64,000 nt of DNA from Colwellia sp. (GTDB lineage Bacteria; Pseudomonadota; Gammaproteobacteria; Enterobacterales; Alteromonadaceae): positions 62,001 through 126,000 of the forward strand of contig NVWU01000007.1 of NCBI GenBank assembly GCA_002733765.1, read 5' to 3'. How positions within the stretch are numbered: position 1 is the first letter of the stretch; each line of letters begins with the position of its first letter. The notes beneath the pieces are model-generated. The model searched no databases and was not told where the DNA came from. It was given only the letters and a program-made list of their open reading frames with translations. Positions 46,605 to 55,412 of the stretch are shown one piece after another. The position numbers and the translations under genes are program-made.

Positions 46605-46899
46605 AATATTATTGTTTACATTAAATGCACCGACAAGCTTAAAAGATGAGATAGTTGATCGGTTAATTAGTTTGCCAAACCTTACGGGGTTTAATTTAAA
46701 TAAAATGAACGGTTATAGCAAAGAGCACAGTTTATTTGATATAGCTGAGCAGGTTGAAGGTTATAGAACCTTTTATCAATTTGAAGTACTTATCGCGTCA
46801 AATGAGCTGAATATGCTGAAAGAATGTCTAAACCCTGTTTGTCAGCCTGCTAAATTAAGATATTGGTTAACACCGGTTATCGAAAGTGGACATTTTTAA
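46597..46899 (+). CDS. DUF3240 family protein
   Basis: The 100-aa protein belongs to DUF3240, small ferredoxin-fold proteins found next to HME pumps. It overlaps the pump gene by 8 nt, so translation is coupled. Features seen are LFTLNAPTSLKDEIVDRLIS, then YQFEVLIAS and a conserved C-terminal stretch LRYWLTPVIESGHF. A role in metal sensing or PII-like control of the pump is possible, by analogy to other small proteins linked to transporters, but not shown. Confidence 0.8.
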   Translation: MTEILLFTLNAPTSLKDEIVDRLISLPNLTGFNLNKMNGYSKEHSLFDIAEQVEGYRTFYQFEVLIASNELNMLKECLNPVCQPAKLRYWLTPVIESGHF

Positions 46900-47030
46900 T
46901 TTTATCAAAGTTATTAAATTTATTTCCAACCAGTGTTGCATTAGCGAACTGAGAACAATAAAACGTAAGTAAAGATGGTTTACTCTATATTTTATTAACG
47001 CATTATTTACGATAGAAAAAAGAGGTTAAT

Positions 47031-47744
47031 ATGAATAGTAAACGAGAGCAAATTTTTGTATGGAGTCGTAACATAAGGCTATTCCATTGGATCAACGTAA
47101 TCGCGATAACGTTATTGTTTTGCATAGGATTAATCATTTTTAATGGTAAATTATTTGGTGTTAGTACCGAAGGAAAAATTCTATTAAAAACGTTACATGT
47201 GAGTGTAGGGTATGTTTTTTCTATTAACTTATTGTTTAGAATAGTGATTGGTTTTATTGGCAAAGCACATGAACGTTGGAGCCAAATGTTACCTTTTACT
47301 AAAGGTTTTTCACAAGAATTAACAGAATTTAAAGAACATAAAAAAGCGGCATATAAAGGACATAATCCCGCCGGTAAATTAATGGTATTTGCTTTATTAT
47401 CGTTAATGCTCATTCAAATGATTTCTGGTTTGGTTATTGCGGGCACCGACATTTATTACCCACCTTTTGGGCAATACTTTGCTGAGAGTATTGCCATTGA
47501 TAAACAAAATATTGACGCAATTAAGCCTTATTCAAAAGTTAATGTGGATGAAACTGCCTATCAAGCAATGAGGGAGTTAAGAAAACCCTTTATCACCGCC
47601 CATGTTTATGCCTTTTACTGTTTTATTTTCTTAATCCCATTGCATATTATCGGTGTTATTATCGCTGAAAGAAGAGAAAGAACAGCATTGGTTTCTGCCA
47701 TGATTACGGGTTATAAATATCTGCCAAAAGATGAGCCAAAGTAG
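47031..47744 (+). CDS. Cytochrome b561-like di-heme membrane protein
   Basis: The 237-aa protein has four or five membrane helices and four histidines in the positions of a two-heme cytochrome b: His19 (RLFHWINV), His56 (LHVSVGYV), His191 (ITAHVYAF) and His205 (PLHIIGV). This is the layout of the Ni-Fe hydrogenase b-type cytochrome/YceJ group. It would pass electrons through the membrane. The partner is unknown; no hydrogenase gene is present. AGAGG precedes the ATG. It is 131 nt after the DUF3240 gene, so it may or may not be in the same transcript. Confidence 0.85.
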   Translation: MNSKREQIFVWSRNIRLFHWINVIAITLLFCIGLIIFNGKLFGVSTEGKILLKTLHVSVGYVFSINLLFRIVIGFIGKAHERWSQMLPFTKGFSQELTEFKEHKKAAYKGHNPAGKLMVFALLSLMLIQMISGLVIAGTDIYYPPFGQYFAESIAIDKQNIDAIKPYSKVNVDETAYQAMRELRKPFITAHVYAFYCFIFLIPLHIIGVIIAERRERTALVSAMITGYKYLPKDEPK

Positions 47745-48093
47745 GGCGTTATCCTAAGGATTAACACCACCAACTATTTTGTTATTATTTCATCATTAAC
47801 GCTGCATGAACGCAGCTTATTATTTGAATATAAGAACAATGCAGAAGCATATCAGATGTTTTTGAACACCATTTTCTTCATCAATGCCTTGCTTACATGA
47901 CGGTACAGGAAGTACCTTATTAGATAATGCAGGATGCATACTCTCCTGATATAGGTACTTAGGTTCAGTCGGGAACTATGAACTTGTGCCTAAAGTCGTT
48001 CCTAATTATAGCTAAACCATGTATTTTCAAGTGGAACGGGTATAATGATTATCCTAATATAAATGGAACAAAATTACTCTTTGAGGATAAACA
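47745..48093. other. Intergenic region with repeat copy 2
   Basis: It contains a possible terminator (GCTGC/GCAGC at 47801-47816 followed by TTATTATTT) for the cytochrome gene, a small palindrome with arms GGTAC and GTACC near 47900-47915, and then the 102-bp repeat. No other gene was found. Confidence 0.5.
47943..48044. repeat. 102-bp interspersed structured repeat, copy 2
   Basis: Same length as 39371-39472, aligned without gaps. It ends in TTCAAGTGGAACGGGTATA, shared with the arm at 17586-17604. It lies between the cytochrome and lipoprotein genes. Confidence 0.85.
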
Positions 48094-48567
48094 ATGACTA
48101 TCGCTAGAACACTGCCCATGCGCTTTTTTTTCGTGGCAGTACTATTTTTTCTATCTGGTTGCGCCACGATGAATTTAGACTACGAAGAGCCCAGTGTCGA
48201 ATTGGTTTCTTTTAAGGCGTTGCCGGTGAATGGCTTCGAACAAAACTTTGAAATAGGCTTGAAGTTAACCAACCCTAATAATTTTGAATTGCCGTTCAAT
48301 GGTATTAGTTATCAACTGAGTGTGGCAGGAGAAACCTTAGCCCATGGTGTTGCCGCAAATATCCCCACCGCAGCAGCTTATGGTGTGTCACGCTTTGTGG
48401 TTCCTGTTTCAACTAGTTTAATGGGAGGGATCAAGGTAATTAAAGCGCTAATGGTTAATCAAGGACAGGATATAAGCTATCAACTGAAGGCTAAATTAGA
48501 TATCGCCATTCCCTTTGTACCAAAGTTGACCGTCATTAAAAAGGGTATTATTCCCCTTGGTCAGTAG
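48094..48567 (+). CDS. Lipoprotein with LEA type 2 (WHy-like) domain
   Basis: The 157-aa protein has a lipoprotein signal with lipobox LSGC (Cys at about residue 24), so it is anchored to a membrane from the periplasm. The rest is a LEA14/WHy-like beta-sandwich: VELVSFKALPVNGFEQNFE, then LKLTNPNNFELPFNGISY, as in the LEA_2 family. Such proteins are linked to stress protection; bacterial roles are not well known. TTGAGGATAAACA precedes the ATG. It stands alone after the repeat. Confidence 0.8.
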   Translation: MTIARTLPMRFFFVAVLFFLSGCATMNLDYEEPSVELVSFKALPVNGFEQNFEIGLKLTNPNNFELPFNGISYQLSVAGETLAHGVAANIPTAAAYGVSRFVVPVSTSLMGGIKVIKALMVNQGQDISYQLKAKLDIAIPFVPKLTVIKKGIIPLGQ

Positions 48568-48823
48568 TCTCAATAGCGCGGTTTATCGCCGCTAAATGGC
48601 CCACTAAAGAACTAAAAACAATACAAATCGATTGTTATGGCAATACTTTCCTAAGAAGACTAGCATTGTTTCGCGCTTCAAAAGTAATATTATCTAAATA
48701 AACCTATAGTTAGGATGTTTAGATCGCATATCAGTCTATTTCATACGAATATTATCACGGATATAAACTCAAATTATCCTGTCCTGTTAGGTAATGTTTT
48801 AATATGTAGAGCATTTGTTGAAT

Positions 48824-50524
48824 TCACGCAACACTCTTATTCTTCTTGTAAATAGGCTGATGTAATGAAGCCTGATTACGTCCATTACCTTTTGATTGAT
48901 AGAGAGCTTGATCCGCTCTTTTAATTATTTTCATTATTTTATTTTCCGATTTCTGCTGTATTGCGATGCCAATACTGACAGTAATTCTAAATTGTTTTTT
49001 ATGATAAAAAAAATTATGTTCTTGAATTTTTTTACAAATTTTGTTTGCAACAACCTTAGCTTCATCCTTAGTGGTATTTGGCATAATAACGGTGAACTCC
49101 TCTCCGCCATATCTTGCCAAGATATCTATTACACGAAGATTTTCTTTTAATAATAAAGCAATTTCAGTGAGCACATAGTCACCGCAGGGGTGACCATAGG
49201 TATCATTTACTCGTTTAAAATGATCGATATCTATCATCAATAAACCCAAGACTGTTCCGTATCTGTTTGCTTCTAATACTCTGCTTTCACCGTATTCAAT
49301 AAGATGTCGATGATTAAATAGACCGGTCAAATGATCACGTATTGATAACTCTAGTAATTGCTGGTTTTTCTGCTCAGATGCCAGTCTCATCTCTTTGAGC
49401 TTAACAGCCATATTATTGAATTTATTAACCAAGTCTCCAAATTCGTCATATTGATTAGGTTGTATGATATCAACATCAAAATTACCGGAAGCAATAAGAT
49501 CGAAACTGGCGATTACTTTTTTTAAAGGTTTAACAATAAAATAGGCCAATAGCAAAGATAAAATGATTATTACCGCTACAGTGAAGAATAGAATAATATA
49601 GAATTGTTTTTCTAAATTATTAATCAACTGAAACGCCTGTTCAAGCTCTTGTTCTGCTAATAAAATAAATTTTAGACCATCTATTTCAGCAATAATGGAA
49701 ACACCTAATACTGAAAACCCTAAGTGATTTTTCCATATACCTTCGCTCTCTCTATTAAAATGACGTGCCTGTTTAATAGGATAAGTCTCAAAGTAAAAGG
49801 GTTGTTGACTATCAATTGAAGCATTCTTCGATGCAGTGATACCCCGACCTTCGGGGTTAAGCATATAAATTGATTCACTAGCTGAGAGTATTCGATGCTC
49901 TGATTTGGCTCCTAGGTCAAACAGTAGTTCACCAGAGAACAAATCTTGTATTTTATTCATACGGTAATGATTGACCAATACACCAAGGGGCAACTGTGCT
50001 TCGTCAGTACTAATAATCGGTGCAGCTACAATACCTAAAAGTTGTGAATTCACATGATGATTAAATTTAGCAACATAACTTTGGGAAAGTCCTTTTTGAT
50101 AATAAAGTTGCGCTGACAGATCTTTTCCTATTTGGCTGGCTAAGGTAGAAGCGATGATCAAGCCATGGGTATCAATAACATCAATAAACATTAACTCACT
50201 TTGCGCAGGTAATTTGGTTTGTCTTAAATGATAATTTAAATTATGTGCAGAGTTGAGGTTTTTCGTTATTTTAATGAGTTCATTTTTAATAAAACCGTCG
50301 GAGGCAAAATCAGTAGTATTGGTTTTAAGAGTCTCTAAAAACAAATGTATTTCGCCAACCTTGTATTCTGCGCTCATACTTAATTGTGCTAGTGTACTCT
50401 TCCTCAATGCGTCTTCACCACCGATAAAAAATAACTTACTTAACAGTAACAAAGGAAAAATGGCAACAACAATTAGTGCTGCCGTCAATTTTACTCTAAG
50501 TGAACAGTTTTTAATTCGTTTCAT
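48824..50524 (-). CDS. Membrane diguanylate cyclase (Cache-HAMP-GGDEF)
   Basis: The 566-aa protein makes cyclic di-GMP from GTP. A membrane helix near residues 13-30 and another at about 305-330 enclose a periplasmic Cache-type sensor (for example FIDVIDTHGLIIAST, STDEAQLPLGVLV). HAMP follows, then the GGDEF domain (from about 385). The catalytic site is GGEEF in ARYGGEEFTVIMP, and the inhibitory I-site RxxD (RVID) is five residues before it, so feedback by its product is likely. It follows the EAL gene by 70 nt on the same strand. Confidence 0.93.
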   Translation of the reverse strand: MKRIKNCSLRVKLTAALIVVAIFPLLLLSKLFFIGGEDALRKSTLAQLSMSAEYKVGEIHLFLETLKTNTTDFASDGFIKNELIKITKNLNSAHNLNYHLRQTKLPAQSELMFIDVIDTHGLIIASTLASQIGKDLSAQLYYQKGLSQSYVAKFNHHVNSQLLGIVAAPIISTDEAQLPLGVLVNHYRMNKIQDLFSGELLFDLGAKSEHRILSASESIYMLNPEGRGITASKNASIDSQQPFYFETYPIKQARHFNRESEGIWKNHLGFSVLGVSIIAEIDGLKFILLAEQELEQAFQLINNLEKQFYIILFFTVAVIIILSLLLAYFIVKPLKKVIASFDLIASGNFDVDIIQPNQYDEFGDLVNKFNNMAVKLKEMRLASEQKNQQLLELSIRDHLTGLFNHRHLIEYGESRVLEANRYGTVLGLLMIDIDHFKRVNDTYGHPCGDYVLTEIALLLKENLRVIDILARYGGEEFTVIMPNTTKDEAKVVANKICKKIQEHNFFYHKKQFRITVSIGIAIQQKSENKIMKIIKRADQALYQSKGNGRNQASLHQPIYKKNKSVA

Positions 50525-50594
50525 AATTAAGGGCTTATTCTTTGCACATCACAAACATTAATTGCTTTATTATTTATTATGCAGGTAACTATAG

Positions 50595-51938
50595 TTATTG
50601 CGTAAATACTTTGGGGCACTGGTTTAAATGATAACTTGCTGTTTTCTCAAAATAGGTACTATCGCAGAAAGTTTGTTCTTTTAATGATGATGGTTTGGCA
50701 TAAAAATATCCTTGCACTAAAATATTGGCAATATTAATGTCCTTTATTAATTGGTGTTGATGAATATTTTCGATGCCTTCAACTACGGTGATAACATCTA
50801 ATTTATGGCATAGTTGCAGTAAAGCCATCAAGGTCTCCAGTTTTCGTGCTTTCGTTTCAATGTCACAAACCAAACTACGGTCAATTTTGATAATATCAAC
50901 ATCTAAACTGTTGACATAATCAAAGGTTGAATATCCAGAACCAAAGTCGTCAATGGCTATTTTTATGCCCTGTTTTTTTATCCATTTAAAGTGATTGACC
51001 ACTTTATCGAGAGAAACTGGACATGAATCCACTTCAGTTGCTTCAAAAATAAAACGTGATTTATCTATATTCAATTTATCAAAACATTTAAGTATGGCTT
51101 GAATTAATTTAATATTAATTATTTGTGGCATGTTAAAGTTTAAAGCAAAGCTTACATCTTGATACAAATCATCATTGTCGGCTAAAAATAGAATCAATTG
51201 TTTAGCCACATAAAGCGCAACTTTAGACAAATAGCCATTTTTACTGGCTAATTCAATGATTTTTATTGGGTTAACGGCACCATATTCAGCATGTTGCCAA
51301 CGCAGTAATACTTCAACCATAATCACTTGTCCAGTATCAAGATTAAATATTGGTTGACCAGCCAAATACAATAAATTGTTTTCCATGGCATTTTCCAGTT
51401 CAATAAACATATCTCTATCAGTATGAGCCGGGTAATGCAGATGATGACTAAAATATTGCCAATTAAGCGCTTCTGATTTTGCCAGTTTAAGCGCAATATC
51501 CGCTCGTCGTAGTACTTCAGTATTCTTATCAATCTGCGCGACGAGATCGACCAAACCAAGAGATAATTGCACATCGATAAAGTCATGCCCATAAGGAATA
51601 GGTTGCACAAGGAGCTTATATAATCGATTTATCTCGTCCATATTTTGATGTTTAAAAATAATACCAATTTCTTCCAAATTCAAACGGTAGAGGTTGACAT
51701 CTTCTTTCAATATATCAATTAACCGTTCAACCAGTGTCGACGATACACATTCAGTTCCTTTCCTGCCAAATTCACTGAAAATTTGACTGTATTTATTTAT
51801 TCTTAGGATAGAAAAGGAAAGTGAAAACCCTAAATCAATTTGTTGGTTAATATTTAAGTGGATATCTAGGTCTTTAAATAAATCGTCTCTGCTACCAATT
51901 TGGTATAACTGATCGAAGTTACTCTGTAGTGTCTGCAT
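50595..51938 (-). CDS. EAL phosphodiesterase with degenerate GGDEF
   Basis: The 447-aa protein has an N-terminal GGDEF-like region without signature (residues 15-170) and an EAL domain (185-430). The EAL signature is EVL (Glu209 in VEVLLRW); catalytic residues are seen in NFNMP, FEATEV, DDFGSGYS and KIDRSLV, then EGIE. All metal-binding acids seem kept, so it should hydrolyse cyclic di-GMP. No membrane segment. First gene of a transcript with the diguanylate cyclase. GGAGTTGAGAT precedes the ATG. Confidence 0.9.
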   Translation of the reverse strand: MQTLQSNFDQLYQIGSRDDLFKDLDIHLNINQQIDLGFSLSFSILRINKYSQIFSEFGRKGTECVSSTLVERLIDILKEDVNLYRLNLEEIGIIFKHQNMDEINRLYKLLVQPIPYGHDFIDVQLSLGLVDLVAQIDKNTEVLRRADIALKLAKSEALNWQYFSHHLHYPAHTDRDMFIELENAMENNLLYLAGQPIFNLDTGQVIMVEVLLRWQHAEYGAVNPIKIIELASKNGYLSKVALYVAKQLILFLADNDDLYQDVSFALNFNMPQIINIKLIQAILKCFDKLNIDKSRFIFEATEVDSCPVSLDKVVNHFKWIKKQGIKIAIDDFGSGYSTFDYVNSLDVDIIKIDRSLVCDIETKARKLETLMALLQLCHKLDVITVVEGIENIHQHQLIKDINIANILVQGYFYAKPSSLKEQTFCDSTYFEKTASYHLNQCPKVFTQ

Positions 51939-52267
51939 ATCTCAACTCCATTTTTAATACATATTATTATCGAACGGTAAGCTCGCTCAAGAAGTCAAAT
52001 AATCCAATATTAACTAGGCATATTTTTTCTTAATTTAACTATAAAGATAATATACTTAAAAAATAGTGGCTGAAGAATAATCGGGAAATCCTCCCGACAG
52101 ATTTCTTCTGTAACTATGCTAGTATTAATCTAAGATAACGTTGTTTATAAACAAATTTTTTATCCTTTCTATGGGTATACAAATGCACAATATAAGCATA
52201 AGCGAATACATTTCATTTGGATTGGTACGCTGTTAGTAGGTAATGAAAACATTATGAAGAGAATTAA
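51939..52267. other. Divergent control region between EAL and NIT-kinase genes
   Basis: No gene is seen. The perfect 14-bp palindrome TTGTTTATAAACAA lies at 52141-52154 and could be an operator. The stretch should hold promoters for both directions. Confidence 0.5.
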
Positions 52268-54742
52268 ATGTCATCTTATTTACCCTTTATAAAAATAGAC
52301 AAAGGGTTGGCTACACATCAATTTCATCATAAAATAAAATTGTCTTTATTGTTTATATTGCCATTATTAATTTTTCTCAGTAGTTCTTTATTTCAAATAG
52401 ATAAATTAACAACTCGCTCAGTACAGTTAGCTAATTTAGAGCAATTAACACATCTCACAATTCAGTTCAGTAATCTCCTACATAATTTACAAAAAGAACG
52501 AGGTTATACCGGTATTTTTATCACTGATAATGGCAATAAGTTTACAGCAGAACTATTAGCACAAAGAAAATTAGCAAGAATTAGTCAGATCCAGATTTTT
52601 ACTCAACTTAAACAAAAAAAATTTACTACTAACGCCAAATTTGAAAATAGACTAAATAGTTTTAGCAAACAATTAGCTGAACTTAAGCATATTCGTCTTC
52701 AAGTTGACAATTTAGTCATCACAGAAGCTAGTGCAATCCAGTTTTATAACCAGTTACACCAGAAACTGCTTAATGTGGTTACTACAATTGTCCAATTAAC
52801 TGTTGATAGTGAACTGACTCAAGCATTCTCTGCTTATACTTTTTTTCTTAAAGGTAAAGAAAGTGTTGGTATCGAAAGAGCAAAATTTAGTGTTATTTTT
52901 ACCAGAGGGCATTTTTTAGCCAATGAATATGCTGAATTAATCAAGTTAAAATTGAAACAAAACCTTTTCTTTCATGAGTTTTCCGAGCTTTCCAGTGATA
53001 AATTGCAGCAAGCCTTTGGAGAATTATTTAATGAGCAAGTATTTAAGTCTGTTCAGCAAATAAAAACTAGTGCCTTGGTTAATAACAGCATTAACATCAG
53101 TGTTACTGACTGGTTCAAAGTAACAACTGATAAAATTGATCGACTAGATCTGTTAGCCGTTAAAATATCGGCAGAACTTATTTTAAATGCCAGCCGATTA
53201 AAACAAAGCAGTGAACAAGAAAGGCTCTATTGGCTATTGACATTAATAACTGTTTTTATTTTCACTGCTGGTTTTGGTTTATTGTTAATTGCCCATATTC
53301 ACCGCACAGAAATCAATAGAATTAAAGAGTATCAAAGCTTATTTTCAAAAAGTTCTGCGGCAATGGCCGTAGTGCATGCAAAAACACAGAATATCCTCTA
53401 CGCCAACCAAAGTTTTTCTGAATTACTAGGTTATAGCCCGCAACAATTGTCTAACCTTAATATCACTGCCTTTCACCGTAAAAGAGATATTACTTATATT
53501 TTAAAACTCTTTGAAGGCATGGTAGTCGGTGAAATATCAATAGCTGAAAAGGTATTATTTATCCGTAATGACGATGAAGTGTTTTTTGCCGATATATTCG
53601 TATTCCCAATAACCATAGACAAGCAAGAATACCTAGCTTCGCATGTGGTGGACATTACCAAAAAGTTACAGGATCAACATCACATCAAGCAATCAGCACT
53701 AACCTTACAAATGATATTAGACAGTATAAATTCAGCAGTGGTAGTGCTTGAAAACAAAAATCAATTACCTGTATATATGAATAAAAAAGCGATTGAAATA
53801 TATAAAGATAAAGGTGATAACGAATCGTTATGGTCGTTATTTAAACAAACGCCTTTCTCTTACTTGAACGATACTTTTGCTCATAGTTCAATAACCAAAG
53901 AACAATATTTTAACCAATCAAAACAACGTTGGTATCAAATCACTAGTAATCTCATTGATTGGAGTGATGGTCGGGTTGTTTGCTTGAAAATGTTGAAAGA
54001 TATTACCGAAAGTTGTGATGCTAAAAGGATAAATAAAAACCTGCTCAATGAAAATCGTCAATTATTGTGCAGAAACTACTTGTTAATAGAACAAGAGCGT
54101 AAACATATTGCCAAAGAGTTGCATGATGAATTAGGTCAACTATTAACGGGCATAAAACTTCAGGCAGATTTTATCTTTCGACAAACAGATAAAGATAATG
54201 AAACTTTACAAATTGCCGCTCAAAGCATTGTTCAAGCCACGGGGGAGTTAATCAAATCTACTCGGGATATTACCAATAACTTGCGACCAATCATCCTAGA
54301 TCAATTAGGACTAATTGACGCAATAAAAGAGCTAGTAGAAAACTGGCGTAGTCTAAATAAAGATATTCAATTTGAACTTGATACCGAAAATTTACCGCAC
54401 ATTTTAAGCGATGACATGCAAATAAGTGTCTATCGAATGGTACAAGAAGGTATTACCAACGCTTGTAAGCATGCAGACGCCCATCATATTAAAATAATTC
54501 TGAAATTTATTCCCTCACCTCAAAACAAGGAACACTTTTTACTGCAATTAAAAATTCAAGATGACGGAAAGGGTCTTGCACAAAACAATATGTTAAATCA
54601 TGGCGTGGGCATTATTAATATGCGAGAACGAACTGAAGCACTTAATGGTGTTTTTTGTTTAATTAACAGGCAAAAACAAGGAGCTGAAATATTTATCACT
54701 ATTCCACTTGAAACCTTACTGCAGGAGGAGCTATGCCATTAA
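52268..54742 (+). CDS. NIT-domain sensor histidine kinase (NarX-class output)
   Basis: The 824-aa kinase has a membrane helix (22-42), a NIT domain (nitrate- and nitrite-sensing type, about residues 55-300, with LHNLQKERGYTGIFI and the KxxxxxERxxF-like KGKESVGIERAKFSVIF), a second helix (about 320-345), two PAS-like domains (357-470 and 480-590), and a HisKA_3/HATPase core. His617 lies in IAKELHDELGQLLTG. Overlapping response-regulator gene follows by 10 nt. NIT domains are thought to bind nitrate or nitrite, but ligand binding is not shown. Confidence 0.88.
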   Translation: MSSYLPFIKIDKGLATHQFHHKIKLSLLFILPLLIFLSSSLFQIDKLTTRSVQLANLEQLTHLTIQFSNLLHNLQKERGYTGIFITDNGNKFTAELLAQRKLARISQIQIFTQLKQKKFTTNAKFENRLNSFSKQLAELKHIRLQVDNLVITEASAIQFYNQLHQKLLNVVTTIVQLTVDSELTQAFSAYTFFLKGKESVGIERAKFSVIFTRGHFLANEYAELIKLKLKQNLFFHEFSELSSDKLQQAFGELFNEQVFKSVQQIKTSALVNNSINISVTDWFKVTTDKIDRLDLLAVKISAELILNASRLKQSSEQERLYWLLTLITVFIFTAGFGLLLIAHIHRTEINRIKEYQSLFSKSSAAMAVVHAKTQNILYANQSFSELLGYSPQQLSNLNITAFHRKRDITYILKLFEGMVVGEISIAEKVLFIRNDDEVFFADIFVFPITIDKQEYLASHVVDITKKLQDQHHIKQSALTLQMILDSINSAVVVLENKNQLPVYMNKKAIEIYKDKGDNESLWSLFKQTPFSYLNDTFAHSSITKEQYFNQSKQRWYQITSNLIDWSDGRVVCLKMLKDITESCDAKRINKNLLNENRQLLCRNYLLIEQERKHIAKELHDELGQLLTGIKLQADFIFRQTDKDNETLQIAAQSIVQATGELIKSTRDITNNLRPIILDQLGLIDAIKELVENWRSLNKDIQFELDTENLPHILSDDMQISVYRMVQEGITNACKHADAHHIKIILKFIPSPQNKEHFLLQLKIQDDGKGLAQNNMLNHGVGIINMRERTEALNGVFCLINRQKQGAEIFITIPLETLLQEELCH

Positions 54743-55353
54743 AAATAATCATTGCTGACGATCATGCCATAGTACGTAGTGGCCTGGCTCTACTATTAAA
54801 ATCTCAGCTTAATTATCAGGTTCTGGCAAGTGTTAGCAGCGGCGAACAGTTAATAATTGAATGTCAGCACAATGTACCAGACCTTATTATCACAGATTTA
54901 TCCATGCCAGGGATTAGCGGCGTTGAATTAATACGTCGTTTACTACTTAAATGGCCAAATATTCAGATTATGATTTTCAGCATTTACCAGAATCTTTATC
55001 TGATCAAACGCCTGATTGATATGGGCGTAAAAGGCTATATCAGTAAAAATAGTGATACCGACATTATTCTAGAAGGCATTACAGCAATCACCCAAGGTGA
55101 AAACTATATTAGTCCAGATATAAGTTTGCATACTGAGCAAGGACAACCTTTGTCAAAACTCACCGCTAGGGAATTCGATATATTCTGCTGCGTGGCAAAA
55201 GGACTAAGTACTAAAAAATCTTCAGAGAAACTTTATTTATCGGAAAAAACCATTGCCAATAACATTTCTATTATTAAGAAAAAACTAAAAATTACTAGTT
55301 CAATTGAAATGGTTCATCTAGCCATGCTTGAAGGGCTTGCAAGTCCAAGCTAG
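54733..55353 (+). CDS. NarL/FixJ-family response regulator
   Basis: The 206-aa protein has a receiver with Asp55 (IITDLSMPG) and an effector LuxR-type helix-turn-helix (LTAREFDIFCCVAKGLSTKK, with KTIANNISIIKKKL). It overlaps the end of the NIT-kinase gene by 10 nt with a strong AGGAGG before it, so it is the cognate regulator by position. Targets might include the chemoreceptor and FIST genes that follow. Length and layout are typical. Confidence 0.94.
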   Translation: MPLKIIIADDHAIVRSGLALLLKSQLNYQVLASVSSGEQLIIECQHNVPDLIITDLSMPGISGVELIRRLLLKWPNIQIMIFSIYQNLYLIKRLIDMGVKGYISKNSDTDIILEGITAITQGENYISPDISLHTEQGQPLSKLTAREFDIFCCVAKGLSTKKSSEKLYLSEKTIANNISIIKKKLKITSSIEMVHLAMLEGLASPS

Positions 55354-55412
55354 AAAAGCTCTTTAAAATTTATCAAATAGAATACACACTCAAACGCAAG
55401 GAAGGATAAATA

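Noticed and set aside
46900-47744. Hydrogenase operon suggested by the b-type cytochrome.
   Set aside because: No hydrogenase subunit or maturation gene is adjacent, so the cytochrome is left without a partner.
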